Source: Panaeolus papilionaceus (taxonomy: Eukaryota > Basidiomycota > Agaricomycetes > Agaricales). From it: a stretch of 64,000 nt of DNA. The position numbers and the translations under genes were made by a program. The notes under the pieces are model-generated. The model was not told the DNA's origin and did not search any database. It was given only the letters and a program-made list of their open reading frames with translations. Within the stretch, counting starts at the first letter, position 1; each line of letters opens with the position of its first letter. Location of the stretch: positions 372,001-436,000 of the forward strand of contig JADNRZ010000002.1 in NCBI GenBank assembly GCA_015501605.1. The letters run 5' to 3'. Shown piece after piece: positions 47,169 through 63,770 of the stretch.

Positions 47169-47671
47169 TCACGACCGTGATGAGGGCGTCGACTGCTGCT
47201 TCTTTCGTGAAAACCTGGGGAGTGCCCATTTGTAGTTTGAAGGTGGGGGTGGGCCCCAAGCCTGATCTTCGGGATCGATCATGTCAGTCTAATTAGGTGA
47301 AGGGCGCATCATGATCAGCATGTTGTTCGAATAATATACACGATGCAAAGGCGTGCTTACCTCGACGATGATACAGTCCTCATATTTGGGTAACCGCATA
47401 GTTGATGTGTATGAGGGGAGTTGGACGTCAATCTGAAGGCGATGAAAGGTTAGAACGAATGTATGAGGCGATGTGCTCGAAAGATGCTCACCAATGTGCT
47501 GACTTCCGAGCTAAAACTCATACGCCCATCATATATGGGCGACGGCGTCTGGTTTGGCGCTGACTGAGTGGAGCTGCGGCGTTGAGACTTCTTTGAGTGG
47601 AATATCTGTTATACAAATGTCAATAAGACGCTCGAGCTGGAGTAGGTAACGCGTCTACTCACTGAGTGCAT
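47169..47671 (-). CDS. Small hypothetical basic protein
   Basis: Four exons (47663-47671, 47492-47605, 47361-47432, 47169-47288), each a multiple of three in length, give 104 aa. The first exon is only nine bases (Met-His-Ser). The protein is Ser/Pro/Lys-rich with blocks FHSKKSQRRSSTQSAP, VQLPSYTSTMRLPKYEDCII and DPEDQAWGPPPPSNYKWALP, then a basic tail. No domain, signal peptide or TM is recognised. The consistent splice phase is the main evidence that it is real. An alternative frame through the last exon is also open and would need another splice pattern. Confidence 0.55.
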
Positions 47672-50600
47672 TGTGAAGGTGGAGTAGATAGATGCTAGTG
47701 GTGGTTGTGTCGAGCGACTAAGTTGGTGTAGATCCGAAATGTTATAGGTGAATTGACTTCAACGGAGGTGCTGGTTTTATATGTCGCTTGAAGTGGAGCT
47801 GAGGCGGTGAGTGGATGTTTCGAAAAACAAACTACGAAATAGCTGGATATGGCTCGCAAAGAGGAGATGATGATGATCCTTCCAATGCATACACTGCGCA
47901 CTATAAGTACTCCAACGGCTCCATGGGTGGATCTACCAAATATGGTGGGACTACCTTGACCCGAAGGGGGTTAGGCAGTGTGAAGCTCGTCTGACCCATA
48001 GCACGAGAAACTAAGCCGTCAGTGACCTTCAGAGGGGGGCGGTCCGGAACAAGCAATTTCTGACAAGTATCTCGATTCGCAATCCCTTGCCAGCTGAAAA
48101 AGAGAGAAAGAGAGAAGAGAACGGCATAACCAATCCCCGATTAATCGCGATATTGTTGTACCATGCCCCCTTGAGCCTTGAGCGATCTAAATCTGGTACG
48201 GCCTCGTAATCATCTCATCATGTCACCATTTTGTTCGGGATGCAACTCAGCCCCCCACCTTTGTGCTGCTATTTTTAACCTATGAGTATTCGCTTTGTTT
48301 TTCCATAGTTAGCTTTATTCGATGCTGCACGCTGCTAGAAATCAGACATCGAGAAGTACGCCCATCGAAGTGTCTCGCCATGTCCAGAACCAGGCGGAGT
48401 TTTCAGAAAACATATGGCTGGACTTTTTTTCTCTTCATCATCGCTCAAAGTTGCCAACTTTTATTTCGAGCTCACAAGGACTGCGGTCGCCAGTACAGGC
48501 TCCACGATAAAGCCAAGGTGGGAGCCGCCCAGCCATTGCCGCGACCGACTTTTCTATACGCAGTCGGTGGCTTGACGATCCTCACGAGCGAACAAATTCC
48601 AATATATTTCACTGCACTTGGCAAGGGCATTTCCCCTGATAGATAGAATTGCGAACAAGATGCGACATTTCTGCCAGGAGATTGAGCGACGCCGCACACC
48701 TCTCATCGTTCCACTGGTGGATTGCGGTGGGAGCGGCACTCGTGACATGGAAAGGCACGCATTGAATGGCAGCTAATTCGATTGGATATTGGCACTTGGC
48801 AGCGGGTTGTACCTGCAGACGCCAAATGAATGGACAAACGCCTTCTACTGTCTGTCCCGTGCTTTGGGTCAGTACCTGTTATTAGAGCGCGCTTCGTCCG
48901 TGGGCTTAACTCCTGCCACACTAGCTTCTATACAACTACCATATGCAATTGTGCGAAAGATAATAATAAACCTTAATTGCACATTACACATAAGGTAGAG
49001 GTGCATTAGCTTTCAGATGTACGTACAGGTGTATTAACGTCCATCCAGCCACTGGGCTTTCGAGAAGACACCCCAAATTTCAACGATGCTCTGAGTCAAG
49101 CTTCTAAGCGTCATTCAAGCATCACGAATCATGTTTCGATGGACTAAGTTAGAACGAAGCGACCGTCATTTGCAGCGCCGGAAGACAGGTCCTTGATTTC
49201 ATGCGGAATCATTGTACGGCAGTTCATATCGATTCATCACTGACATATGGTCAAGTGAATAGCTTCACTTACGTGCGCCCATGGTTCGTAATTCGAAGCT
49301 TTGACAAACTTACGGCTTCGCAAGTCCTCGAGGTCATCGACGCCGGCACTGATATCACGGGCATACCTCGTAACCTCTTTTGCAATGTCAACGTGTTATC
49401 TACCGGCTTTTAGCTTGGCGTCTGGCGTCTGGCTCCACGATGTGGCGATCAACATAAACATAATATACGGTGATAGCTGTTCCACATCCACGCAGAACAT
49501 CAATCAGTATAGTGCGGTGCAATGCATGGCCAAGTACAACTGGTATATTGTTAGCGTCACCACGAAATTGAGCATGCACCGCCGCCATCCACGGGGACTT
49601 CTCGGAACTACACCATAGATAACAGGTAGAGGGACAGTATGACCTCCATCATAGTAACAGCAACTTAAGAATTGATCCTGTTGTTGATTTTTGTATTATT
49701 ATTATCCTTTTGATCCATCCATGCACAATAAGAGTGAACAGATGATGACAGCCATGATGAAAATAGGACATATAATGATGCTTTTGTGTTGCGTCTCAGC
49801 TTTTGTTGAGATGGAAGGATCATGACTATGGTCTACTCATATCTTGGTTGTAGTCCCGAACCGAAGGCGCTGACAGTCGCTACTGGGAAATGGGGGAAAT
49901 CAAAACAAGCCCGAACTCGGCGTTGGAGGGCACCTTGGTAAGCTGGGGAAATTGTCGTGACTTGCTGAGGCATCTCAATATAGTCGTGATTAAGCACCGG
50001 GCGCGTCATACTCACCGACCGGTAATTCACCGTTGGCGTTGAACAAACTCTTGAATGTTTAAATGTAGAAATTCTGGAAAAAGAAATAGGAATGCACGAT
50101 TTTTCAACGCTCCCCCCACGTCATAGCGTCCAAGCTACGGTCTAAATATCTTGCGCCAGTGGACCTTTTGAGCGTGAGTCTCTCGTCACGGACCGCCGGG
50201 TTGGGATGTCGCAATCGGTTGCCCACGAAGTTCAATTCTACTCTCAAGTCCGTTGGGTAAGAGAAGAACACCGGTCAGCACACCTGAATGAGGAGGGCAC
50301 CCACATGACCAGGATTCCCATTCCTCCGTTGCTTATCTCTACTAGAATACTTTCACATTCATTTTTACCTTGGACTTGATTATTTTTAGAGATGCAGGGA
50401 TGAGACGGGCAGGGAATTAAATTGGACCCTCTCCGTCTTACAACAAGAACATTCATTATCGGACTGGGCGTGTGGTGGTATGGCAAGCTCCACTGACGAT
50501 GCCACGACAGCAATCCTTGATATACAGCGGCCCTACCACACAAATTAATGGCGTATACTTAGTACGCTGCACATAAGCAAAGAAGCCGCGGCTTGCCCAT

Positions 50601-52715
50601 GCCCGTCTCTCCAGTGTCAAAGCCCAGAGAAGCGCATTGAAAGGGCCAAGAAAGGCCTGACGTGATGAAAGTCTATAAATAGAATGAATGTCCTTTTATA
50701 TCTTTATGGCCGAATGGCCACAAGCGGTTGCCGTTGGTGCGTCCGGCCAAGATTTACTTGGAAGTGGGTTCGGTGAGGGGGTCTTTGGCGAACGGGGATG
50801 TCCTTGCTCACTTCAAGTTGCACCAGGGGTTTATTTTAAGATCTGCACATAGGCGGCGCTGTCGTTGTTGTTGGCTTGGCTTGGGATTTTGGTGCTGTAA
50901 ATTGTAACGCGGTTTAAAGACGCGAGCGCAGCGTTCTCGGCGTTTTCTTGGCTTGAGAGACGCCATTGACACGTAGGACCGTTATGCAGTCGAGGTGGTT
51001 TGAGTATTTATGACAAAAATTCATGATCTTTGTAGTATATAGGTGCATCATAGAACGAATCAACGCAATTTTTCCGCGATTTGACCGTGATCCTGCCTAT
51101 GCTCGCATGGTGCACGAAAACTCAAATAAAACGCGCGATGGTACGGAGTAAAGTGCTCAATGATGAGTTGCATCTGGTCCTTCAGATATACTTCTCTCTT
51201 TCCTCGTGATACAATCTTTCACTCGCGTGGTTAATCAATTAGCACCGGTCAGACCCAATTTTCCGAGATTAATGCCAAGTTGCATAGGATTATTGGCAGA
51301 TCATGCAAACAGGTGAATGTAAGCCCAGCCCTTCAGACGCTCGTGTACAATCGATTCCGCGCCAAGCAACGGTGATAGCCTCCGTCACCGGGTGCTGATT
51401 CGCATCAAAAAGCTAGAAGCAAGCGCTCGCTCCTTCCCGATGCGCCGACTTCGAAGTCTTGGCCTACTCTTATGCTTGGCTCAGTAGAGCGAGAACCGAG
51501 TCCTAGGACATTAGACTTTCAACAAGGTACCGATAAGATAAAAGCTTAAAATAGGTCCTTCAACTTGTAAATCCACAACACGCTCCGACATCACTAGACA
51601 AGACAACGCAAGAAAATATGGAGGCTCAATTCAAAACAGCCACAGTAAACTGCGTAAATAAATTGTGATTATCTCCTTGACAAGTGAAGAAATACAAGTG
51701 CAATTAAATTAATACATAACGCTGGAGACAATCATGTTCACCCCTGACGCTGCCACACTGAACCGCGACGGGTGGCGCAAGTGCAAGTACACCATGCTTC
51801 ACCGACCAACTACTTGCCTCAAATTTTATTATCATCGAATACAACAACTCCTGAGAACACGCCTTATCCACCAAGTGAAAATTAGTCTTCCAAAAACGTC
51901 TCTCCACCACGCCTATCTGAATGAATATGCCAAGCCCTAACCGCCCAGCCAAAAACACAACCTAAAAATAGAACACAACCAAGGCTTGGTCTTGAGCGCA
52001 GCTTTGGCGTCCGTTAAATATATCTCATTATCGCACCGCAGCAGCTTTCTCACTTTCTTCGAGATTATAGTAGTTCTTGGCATTGATATTTCTGAATGAT
52101 GATTCCTGAATGGTTTATTCTTGGGTTTTGGTCGACGTCGAGGCTTAAATCGTTTCCTTCGAGGCATACATCAAAGAGGTGCACAGCACAGTGCAACGGG
52201 TGATATAGAGGCTTAGCGAGGACTGTGTATGTTGACTGAAAATTATAATAAAAAGGTCCGCTGGGAGTTCGATACAGGGTACATTCCATCGACACGGAGT
52301 CCCACACAATACAGCCAGTAGAAAAATCTTGATTCATGTTCCGGATCCTGTTTAGTGGCACAGGCACGGGAACAATTCATTGACCAGCTACCCAAGTCTC
52401 ATAAGCAAAAAAATATGTGTCCTTGGTAATTGAATCCTAAAATACCGGTAGAAACGAATGCCGCACCGAAAGAACTGGGAGCGATACTCGCGCACTGGCG
52501 GAGCCATACGGGTCAAACAACATACATAGACGCCAAGCATTATAAGAAAACATGAAATAAGAACACAGGCGAGTAATACAAACAAAAAGGATCAAATCGC
52601 AGAAAAATGCAAAGACTTCTTCTATCCATGTACGCGCCAAGCCCGTCTCGCTATGTATGCAGTACGCATCTCTAAAGAATCTCCACCGTCTACCAACCAA
52701 CCCACAGTATCCATC
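47672..52715. other. Second gene-poor block
   Basis: About 5 kb without a supported gene. Plus-strand frames at 48,263-48,646 and 49,201-49,618 and minus-strand frames at 50,244-50,543, 51,937-52,367 and 52,437-52,700 have no recognisable family and no consistent splice partners. No large repeats were seen. Confidence 0.4.
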
Positions 52716-57102
<4,387 letters not shown>

Positions 57103-57494
57103 GGCCTGTTGGTATCACCGTTTATTCGTTTTTGCCCAAGAATCAAACCATATGTAGCAATAGACTGACCATGATTAGAAAATAATAAAGAGATTAGACC
57201 CCAAGAGCAATTACAAAAAGAGAGTTTTTAAAAAAGCTAGTAACCGTCGACTCTCGACGAGATGATGGTTTCAAAGTTGAAATGAATCCAAGTTCGAGAC
57301 GCGTTCACACAATTTGTCTAAACCCTTGAAACCAAATAAAGGCTCACGTGTTGCTTTTCTTTTTTGTCCGTTTCGGGTAACCCGAAAATTCAGTCACAGT
57401 CGAGCTCATTCGCGTTCAAGTTTATATTCAACTTGCTATTCACTCCGTCTACATTTCATTTGTAGACGAGAGAGAGCATAACGGGCGTCAAACC
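57103..57494. promoter_or_regulatory. Divergent promoter between RVB2 and uL2m
   Basis: A 392-bp gap separates two housekeeping start codons. It has no TATA box and contains a CACGTG (57,346-57,351, in GCTCACGTGTTGC). Confidence 0.4.
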
Positions 57495-58845
57495 ATGCTC
57501 TCAGCAGTACGCCGCACAGGCGCTCTCTCAAAATCCGCCCTTCAAAGCTTCAGTACCACCTCAACCTCAAGCTCCCGACTCCTCCCTGGCCCTCTCCAAA
57601 CGCGTCTCCCGCTCCGCACCTCAACCACACCTGCACCCCAGACTCGGTCCTACGCAACCGAAATCTGGAAATCCTCCAAACCAGCCGCAAGCCAGACCTC
57701 TGCCCTCGCTCGTTCGCAGGAGTTGTACAAAACCTACAAACCTATAACGCCAGGTATCCGCCACCTCCGACGACCCCTCGCACCACACCTTTACCCCGGT
57801 CGTCCTCTGCGTTTGCTCACAGTTGCCAAACGCAAACATGGTGGTCGTAACAATAGCGGTAAAATCACCGTCAGGCACCGTGGTGGTGGACACCGACAGC
57901 GCATACGGGTGTTGGATTATAAGCGGATGGAAGGGGGTGTGCATGAGGTGGTGAGGATTGAGTATGACCCCAATAGGAGCGCGCATATTGCGTTGTTGTA
58001 TAACCGAGATGGAGGCGAGGGGGCTAAAAAGTGGAGTTATATTGTTGCGACGGAGGGTCTACGTGCAGGGGATACAGTGCAGTCGTTCAGGCAGGGCATT
58101 CCCAAGGGGTTCATCCCCGGCTTTGACACCGATGCATTGAGTGGAAATGCACTGGCTACTACTACTGAAGGCGAAAGCCAAGCAGACGCCGATGCAAACA
58201 GAGCAGCAGAAGCATCCGCTCAATCCCTTGCATTGGGTCTCCTCCGTTCGCTCACCCTCAAACCAGGCAACGTCCTGCCACTCCGCCTCATCCCCTCTGG
58301 CACCGTCATCAACACCATCTCGCTCAAACCCGATGGTCCGGGTATCCTTGTCCGCTCCGCTGGCACGTTCGGGCAGGTCGTCGGATACGAGGAAGGAAGC
58401 AAGTATGTCAGTGTGAGGCTGCAAAGCGGTGAAGTCCGCAAGGTGTTAAAGGATTGTGCGGCTACTATTGGGAAGGTGTCGAACCCTCTGTGGAAAAACA
58501 GGAATCTAGGTAAAGCCGGAAGGAAGAGATGGTTGGGTATCAGACCCAGCGTGCGTGGTATGGCTATGAACGCGTACGTATTCTTTTTTCGTCAACCCCA
58601 GTCATGCATTCGTTTTAACTTCCCTTTCTTCCCTTTCTCTTTCTCTTCTCTTTCATTATAGATGTGACCATCCCCACGGAGGAGGACGTGGTAAATCCAA
58701 GTCCAACAAACATCCCGTCTCAATTTGGGGTTGGGGTACCAAGGGTACAAGGACGAGGAAGCCCGGTCCCAAGGGTCCCAAGAACAGCAACAAGATGGTC
58801 ATCCGCGAGAGGCCCAGAGGAAAGGAAAAGAGGGGTCTGGCTTAG
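57495..58845 (+). CDS. RML2: Mitochondrial large-subunit ribosomal protein uL2m
   Basis: Two exons (57495-58573, 58662-58845) give 420 aa. The first 50 residues form a mitochondrial presequence rich in Ser, Arg and Ala ([20 protein letters not shown]). The L2 body follows: [53 protein letters not shown], and the C-terminal RNA-binding domain with [32 protein letters not shown] and [20 protein letters not shown]. The last exon carries the peptidyl-transferase-centre loop ([20 protein letters not shown]). An insertion of about 35 residues ([20 protein letters not shown] to SAQSLALG) separates the two domains. The single intron sits just before the catalytic-loop histidine region. Confidence 0.94.
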
Positions 58846-59270
58846 ATGTATTTATGATGCTGAGGTTATTCACAGAATTAATTGCGTTTTTCCTTATTTC
58901 TGTGTGGGTCCTATTACGCGTCGCGTCGCGTGCTTCACCTCGTCCATGTCCACCTTCCCGATTCCCATTTTGTGCACGGCTATGATTATTGGCGTATTCA
59001 TCCCTTCAATACCTTTAATTCCAAGTATTATATACATGCCCTCTATGACACAAGCTACGCCCCACAAAATAATATACACATAATGACTCTCAACTCTTTC
59101 TGACACGATGATCAGCTCTATGTGATCCTCTTTAGTTTCTCATGACCATCTCGCAGATCTTCAAATCCCCAAATCTCCTTCCCTCTATTAACCACCTCAA
59201 TCGCCCAAATCCTCATCATGTCCATCACCACGTTTAAACCCGCCCAACGTCAGCCCCAATGGATGCTCAA
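58846..59270. other. Convergent 3' region of uL2m and the GON7-like gene
   Basis: 425 bp of AT-rich DNA with short frames on both strands and no supported gene. Confidence 0.4.
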
Positions 59271-59672
59271 TCACTCCTCTCCCTCCCCTTCCTCATCTTC
59301 ATCTTCATTGTCAGGCTTCATCACTACCCCCTCCCTCTTCCCAATCACATCTCTCCATCTTGTCAGCTCCTCGCCTACCGTCTGTTTTGCCTCACTTAAC
59401 GACACAAGCAGTGAGTTGTAGTATGCTTTTTGGGCGGCGTGTGTGGATGTTGGTGTTTGGGTTGTTGGTTCTGAGGGTGTTGTGGAATCCGAGGCAGGGG
59501 TTGTAGAGTCTGAGGCAGGTGTGGTGGATGGTGGTTGGGAGGAGGGCGAGGATGAAGAGGGGATGGTGAATACATGAGATTTTGAGACGGGTAGTGAGGT
59601 GTTGAGGGCTAGATCAGAGGGCGGGGAGATAGTGTAGCTTATTTTGATTGCTTTTTGTGTTGAGCCGGACAT
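59271..59672 (-). CDS. Probable EKC/KEOPS complex subunit GON7
   Basis: Single-exon gene of 133 aa. The N-terminus starts MSGSTQKAIKISYTISPPSD. The middle has a Ser/Thr/Pro stretch with a tandem ASDSTTP duplication (about residues 52-67). The best-conserved part is a helix, QKAYYNSLLVSLSEAKQTVG followed by EELTRWRDVIGKRE, and the protein ends in an acidic tail (EDEDEEGEGEE). A small protein with one helical hairpin-like segment ending LT-x-W/x-x-x-G-K and an acidic tail fits fungal GON7, which binds Pcc1 in the KEOPS complex that makes t6A in tRNA. GON7 is fast-evolving and partly disordered, so the assignment is moderate. Confidence 0.5.
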   Translation of the reverse strand: MSGSTQKAIKISYTISPPSDLALNTSLPVSKSHVFTIPSSSSPSSQPPSTTPASDSTTPASDSTTPSEPTTQTPTSTHAAQKAYYNSLLVSLSEAKQTVGEELTRWRDVIGKREGVVMKPDNEDEDEEGEGEE

Positions 59673-60004
59673 GGTGGGTGAGTAATTGAAGTTACGTGAG
59701 CCCTAGAAATTTGTTTGTAGAGTTTAAGCGCTGGTCGTTGAATTTGAGGTTGAGGGTCAAGTCGCGATTAAGATTAGGAGAGCAGGATGGAAGGATGAGA
59801 TTAGATTGGACGGGGAGGGTATGGACCTTGAGATGCAACACGTCCAAACATGAGCGATAAGATTTGAAAGGCTTCTTTAGTTTCCTCTCCATCGTCATCG
59901 CACAAAACCCTCATCATCTTCAGTGATATTACGAGATACTATACCCAAAATTTAACTCTATTTAGCGCCTATACCCCCCTAACACACTTCCAACCACCAC
60001 CACA
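59673..60004. promoter_or_regulatory. Divergent promoter of the GON7-like gene and LTO1
   Basis: 332 bp between divergent starts. The LTO1 side ends in a CA-rich leader (CCAACCACCACCACAATG). No TATA box is obvious. Confidence 0.4.
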
Positions 60005-60762
60005 ATGTCCGATTTCGACTCCCTCCTCAACATCGAACAAACCTTCTATGACTCCGGTTTCGCATCCGGGTACGCGCACGGCAAGATTCACGGTGCGATT
60101 GAGGGAAGAGCGTTAGGTAGAGAAAAAGGATACGAGATGTGGGAAGAAATAGCGTATTATGAGGGTTTTGCTCGGGTTTGGGAGAGCCTGGGGCGGTTAT
60201 CGAGGGATGGCAGCTCCGTGGAGATGGAGCAGGAGGGGATGGAGGTGAAGAAGGGGGAAGAGTGAGTGATTCATCCATCTTCTTTCTCTGCTGTCTGTTT
60301 TTACGTCAAATTAAATGGTACTTGTAAAGTCGCGCATCCCAACACATCCGACACCTCCTCTCACTCATCTCTCAATTCCCATCCATAAACCCATCCTCAA
60401 CCTCTTCCGACACCGTCTCGCCCGGCTCAGAAATCGACATCCCAAAACTCCAGCGTCAAATTCGATCACGGTATAAAGCACTCTGTTCAACAATCGGCGT
60501 TCGTCCGCGCGTACACACCGCCTCGGATTCGAATCCTGATTCACAAGATGGTGTAGAGGATGAGCTTGATTCGTTGGCAAAGCAAGGCCAAGGCTCGAGG
60601 GTAGAAGGAAATAATGTGGAAGGAGGAGGACAAGGAGCAGAAGAGGGTGGTGATATGAGGATGTCGGCGACAGGCGCTCGAGGCAAGGGGTTTATCCCTG
60701 TTTGGAAGGTTGACGAAAAAGGAGAGAAGAAGAAGGTCACGAATATGGATTTGAGCTTCTAA
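60005..60762 (+). CDS. LTO1: LTO1 (ORAOV1-like) adaptor for Rli1/ABCE1 maturation
   Basis: Two exons (60005-60261, 60330-60762) give 229 aa. The N-terminus has the deca-GX3-like signature: SGFASGYAHGKIHGAIEGRA, then LGREKGYEMWEEIAYYEGFA, with Gly every four residues and the YYEG(F)A end. The second exon carries HIRHLLSLISQFPSINPS and DIPKLQRQIRSRYKALCSTI plus GVRPR, which match the conserved C-terminal half. Lto1 works with Yae1 to bring the cytosolic iron-sulphur assembly machinery to Rli1/ABCE1, needed for ribosome recycling. An acidic, Gly-rich linker (about 160-200) and a basic tail are less conserved. A C-terminal Trp used by yeast Lto1 to bind the CIA complex is not at the very end here (it ends NMDLSF); a Trp lies about 20 residues before. 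Confidence 0.88.
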
Positions 60763-61057
60763 ACTAAAATCTTACAACCTGAAGAATCCAGACAGGCTAA
60801 TGAGCTCGTCAAGGCGACTCTAGGGCCTTGTGCTGGAGTTGTCGAATCGACGTCGCCCTGCAGGAAGAGGGTTCGAGCTGGATAGAAACTTGAAGCATGG
60901 CTCTTCCACCCTCCGCTGCCCCGTCACCTACTCGATAGACTAGCAGCACAATCAGCCTTCAGAGCGGTACAAGCTGGAGATGATTTGACGTACAAGCCAA
61001 GAGTTCTGAATAGCGATAAATAAATAAATACGCAGATAAACTGACTACACAAAATCA
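60763..61057. other. Intergenic region downstream of LTO1
   Basis: About 300 bp between converging genes. No coding signal is seen. Confidence 0.35.
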
Positions 61058-61850
61058 AATGGTATTACGAAACTCTTCTATATTCTTCGACAACGCCTCC
61101 GCAATATTAAGCGAGCCAACTAGGATGATGATCATCGTCCTGACACAAATGTTCAAGGAGGTAATGGCATATAAAGAGTGAACAACTCGTTATGGAATCA
61201 GCGCACCTTCGCGGGCGATGAGAATGAATATCGATGAATCGTCTCGTTCGAGCAGTGGATGGTTCTTCCTGAATGGGTTTCTCTCGTAAAGACCTACGAC
61301 ATATATTCTACGAGTTAGGGTCAGCAAATTTTGTTAGGAAGTTGAGGAGACCGCACCTTTACACGATGGTGACAACCGGTCCGAAGACCCAATCAAAGTA
61401 GCTGCCCTATCTGATAGTTCTTGGTACGGGGAAGGTGGCCCGAACGTCAGAACAGGGGCTCTCTCGACCGGTGAGCAGTCGATTCAGCGGAAATAAATGC
61501 ATGGATACACGGCTTGGGCTTCAATCAACAGCATCAGGCAATGTTAGGTGTCATGGAACTCTTGCACACTCTCCATCATCCAAGCCGCGACATTGGCAGT
61601 GCCGCCGGCCATGGTTAACGTTGGCAAGGCAGGGAATAAGTACAGCACTTTGCTGTTCTCCACTTGGACGATATACACAACCATTCTAAATGTGATAACT
61701 GTGACTGAGGACAGAATGACGAAAAGGAAGACGCGAAAGATGACGTGGTTGAGGGCGCAAGCTCGACGGAAGGCTTGATAAGGGTCATGATAGTTTATAA
61801 GTCAGGGCCCTCTTCTTATCAGCTTGTAAAAATGGGATGACTGACAGTGA
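61058..61850 (-). pseudogene. Multi-TM protein gene or remnant related in part to its neighbour
   Basis: Reading leftward on the minus strand, exon-like pieces appear: RACALNHVIFRVFLFVILSS with a following VTVITFRMVVYIVQ (about 61,770-61,660); a TLTMAGGTANVAAWMME piece; a YFDWVFGPVVTIV piece (about 61,410-61,370); YVVGLYERNPFRKNHPLLER with DDSSIFILIAREGA (about 61,300-61,200); and MIIILVGSLNIAEALSKNIE ending near 61,058. The DWVFG and YVVGLYERN pieces are clearly similar to AVDWIFG and YILGLYEFN in the next gene (62,291-63,770). Some joins do not keep frame by eye, so this is either a decayed paralogue or a gene with splices I cannot settle. Confidence 0.45.
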
Positions 61851-62290
61851 GAGTCCGAAAGCGAAACCCGACTGGAACTTGTAGCCGCAAGCCCCTTCAG
61901 GGGCCGATATTTGTGAGCTATAGAGGAAAGGCTTCGTCCAAAGACGGTATTTGGTTCAACTCACCTTTGAAGAATTATCAAGCCCAAAATTGTACCAAGT
62001 CGCCGCATAATAGCAATCTATCAAATGGCATGAATTGGGCAAGACGAGGACAAGCGACCAAAACCTGGGCGATTGGGATCGGTTGGTGTGTGAAGGAGTA
62101 TCAGAAGCGTCAAGAGTCGCCTTCATCGCGTGCCAAAAGTTGCCCGAAAGTAAATGGTTATTGTGCAGTGGAAGACCTGACTGAGCTGACTCCCACTTTT
62201 GGTGGCTGGATTCAGGAGCGTCGAAGGGAATAAAGCTATATATTATTGTATTTATCTATAGGTAAAAAGATCCCCACGAGTCTGCTGGCT
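61851..62290. other. Upstream part of the 61-kb membrane gene or intergenic DNA
   Basis: On the minus strand a peptide GACGYKFQSGFAFGLSL (about 61,910-61,850) could be another exon of the 61-kb membrane gene. The plus-strand open frame at 61,847-62,233 has no family resemblance. Confidence 0.3.
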
Positions 62291-63770
62291 TCATATTATT
62301 AACCCCAGATTATTTCCGTGACTACGCCAGCTCTCTAATTGTCGCATCCGATAAAAGGGGCGGGCCAGAGACTTCGTTATTGGAAGGATGAAAACTGCAC
62401 ACGGAAGGCCAAATAAGATCATTATAGGCGCCATAACCAGGTTTGACGGTATATAATCAATGCCTAGAAATAGAAAAAGAAATGACCCGGTGCCGAAGAA
62501 AATGAGCGCGAAGGTGTGTAAGAAGACATGATTTGCGTATCTGAGGAAAATATATCCTTTGAGGTTGAGGAAGTGATCAGTCATAGACAATCTAAGTAGC
62601 TGAAATCGACGTACCCCATTCATTGTTGCTTGGTATGCGATTATGGGTTGTTTGCCTTCTCACAAAGCGGGCTAGACGAGTTTTGCGAAGAAAAATCGCG
62701 GTGAAGCGGGTGACAACTCCAGAAGGCTTGAAGTACCTCCTGGCGACATAGATCGCTGTTACCAATGGGGTCAGGCATACATAGGCAAACCAAGCCAGCA
62801 AGTCATAAACGAGAATATCGGTGCATAATGAGATGATGCCCCCCTTGGATTTGAGGTTGATTGGGTCAGGCCTTTGGTTGTATGCCAAAGTTGCCGTTTT
62901 CCATGAGAACTGAATTCCGAGGATAAATAAATACACCAAAAGCACGACAGATGAGAGGATACATCCTAGGAATGGGGCATTGAGCAACGCACGTTTGTGG
63001 ACACAAAAACTCATACCTTCATAACCGGCTGAGAAAACGGATTGCGAATCATTGCGAGCGAACAAGAAAGGCAGTAATTTCATGTCATTGAACTCGTAGA
63101 GACCCAAAATGTATAGCCTATTCAATTAGCACTTGTAAACATAAAACAGTATGAACGGTGACGAGTTTGAACTCACCCAGTCATGATGACGACGCCAAAT
63201 ATCCAATCCACAGCTGTCGCACCATCTGATTGTCCCGTATAAGCCAATATTGCCTTGAGCGTACCAAAAGAGAGAACACATGCAGAAACGAGGAGATGAT
63301 AATTATTCATCGTCCGCTGCAAGCTATCTGGATCCCGAGGAGCAATCTCTGAAGTCGATGTTGTTGGAGGGTCGATGTTGAAGCGCCTCATTAATGCCCA
63401 GATTATGGAAAGGCAGTCATAGTCATAGAACCAAGAATAACGGATGCCATTCAGTCGATGGTCTTGCTCTAGCAGGCTTAAAACATAGAACCTGGAAGTT
63501 ATGAAGGTTCACTGAACTGATACAACACTATGAATCACAACTCACTTACACAAGAAATAATACAGTCCCGAGCACCCATTCCAACGCGACGGGGACAAGT
63601 TCAGATCCTCCGTAAGTCAATGCAGCTTTAGCTACTCCTAGACCAATCCCAACATTCAGGTTTAACAGTCGACACGGTGTCAACTTTGGGTACCATCGCG
63701 TGCTTTTTCCTGAGATATTCGCTCGATCAATCTCTAATCCTTCGGCGTCTGCAGACGGGTCGTAGTGCAT
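62291..63770 (-). CDS. Fungal multi-pass membrane protein of unknown function
   Basis: Four exons (63550-63770, 63177-63491, 62615-63117, 62291-62556) join in frame to 434 aa. Hydrophobic segments include LLNLNVGIGLGVAKAALTYG, VALEWVLGTVLFLVVFYVLS, YHLLVSACVLSFGTLKAILA, VDWIFGVVIMTGLYILGLYE, APFLGCILSSVVLLVYLFIL, ILVYDLLAWFAYVCLTPLVT, VFLHTFALIFFGTGSFLFLF and APIMILFGLPCAVFILPI, so about eight TMs. Segments VGIGLGVAKAALTYGG...ALEWVLG and ACVLSFGTLKAILAYTG...AVDWIFG look like an internal duplication. No transporter or receptor signature is recognised. In-frame stop codons upstream of 63,770 support that ATG, unless a further 5' exon lies past about 63,950. Confidence 0.7.

Noticed and set aside
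48263..48699. Small gene on either strand in the second gene-poor block
   Set aside because: Frames on both strands are open over the same bases, with no promoter, splice or family support.
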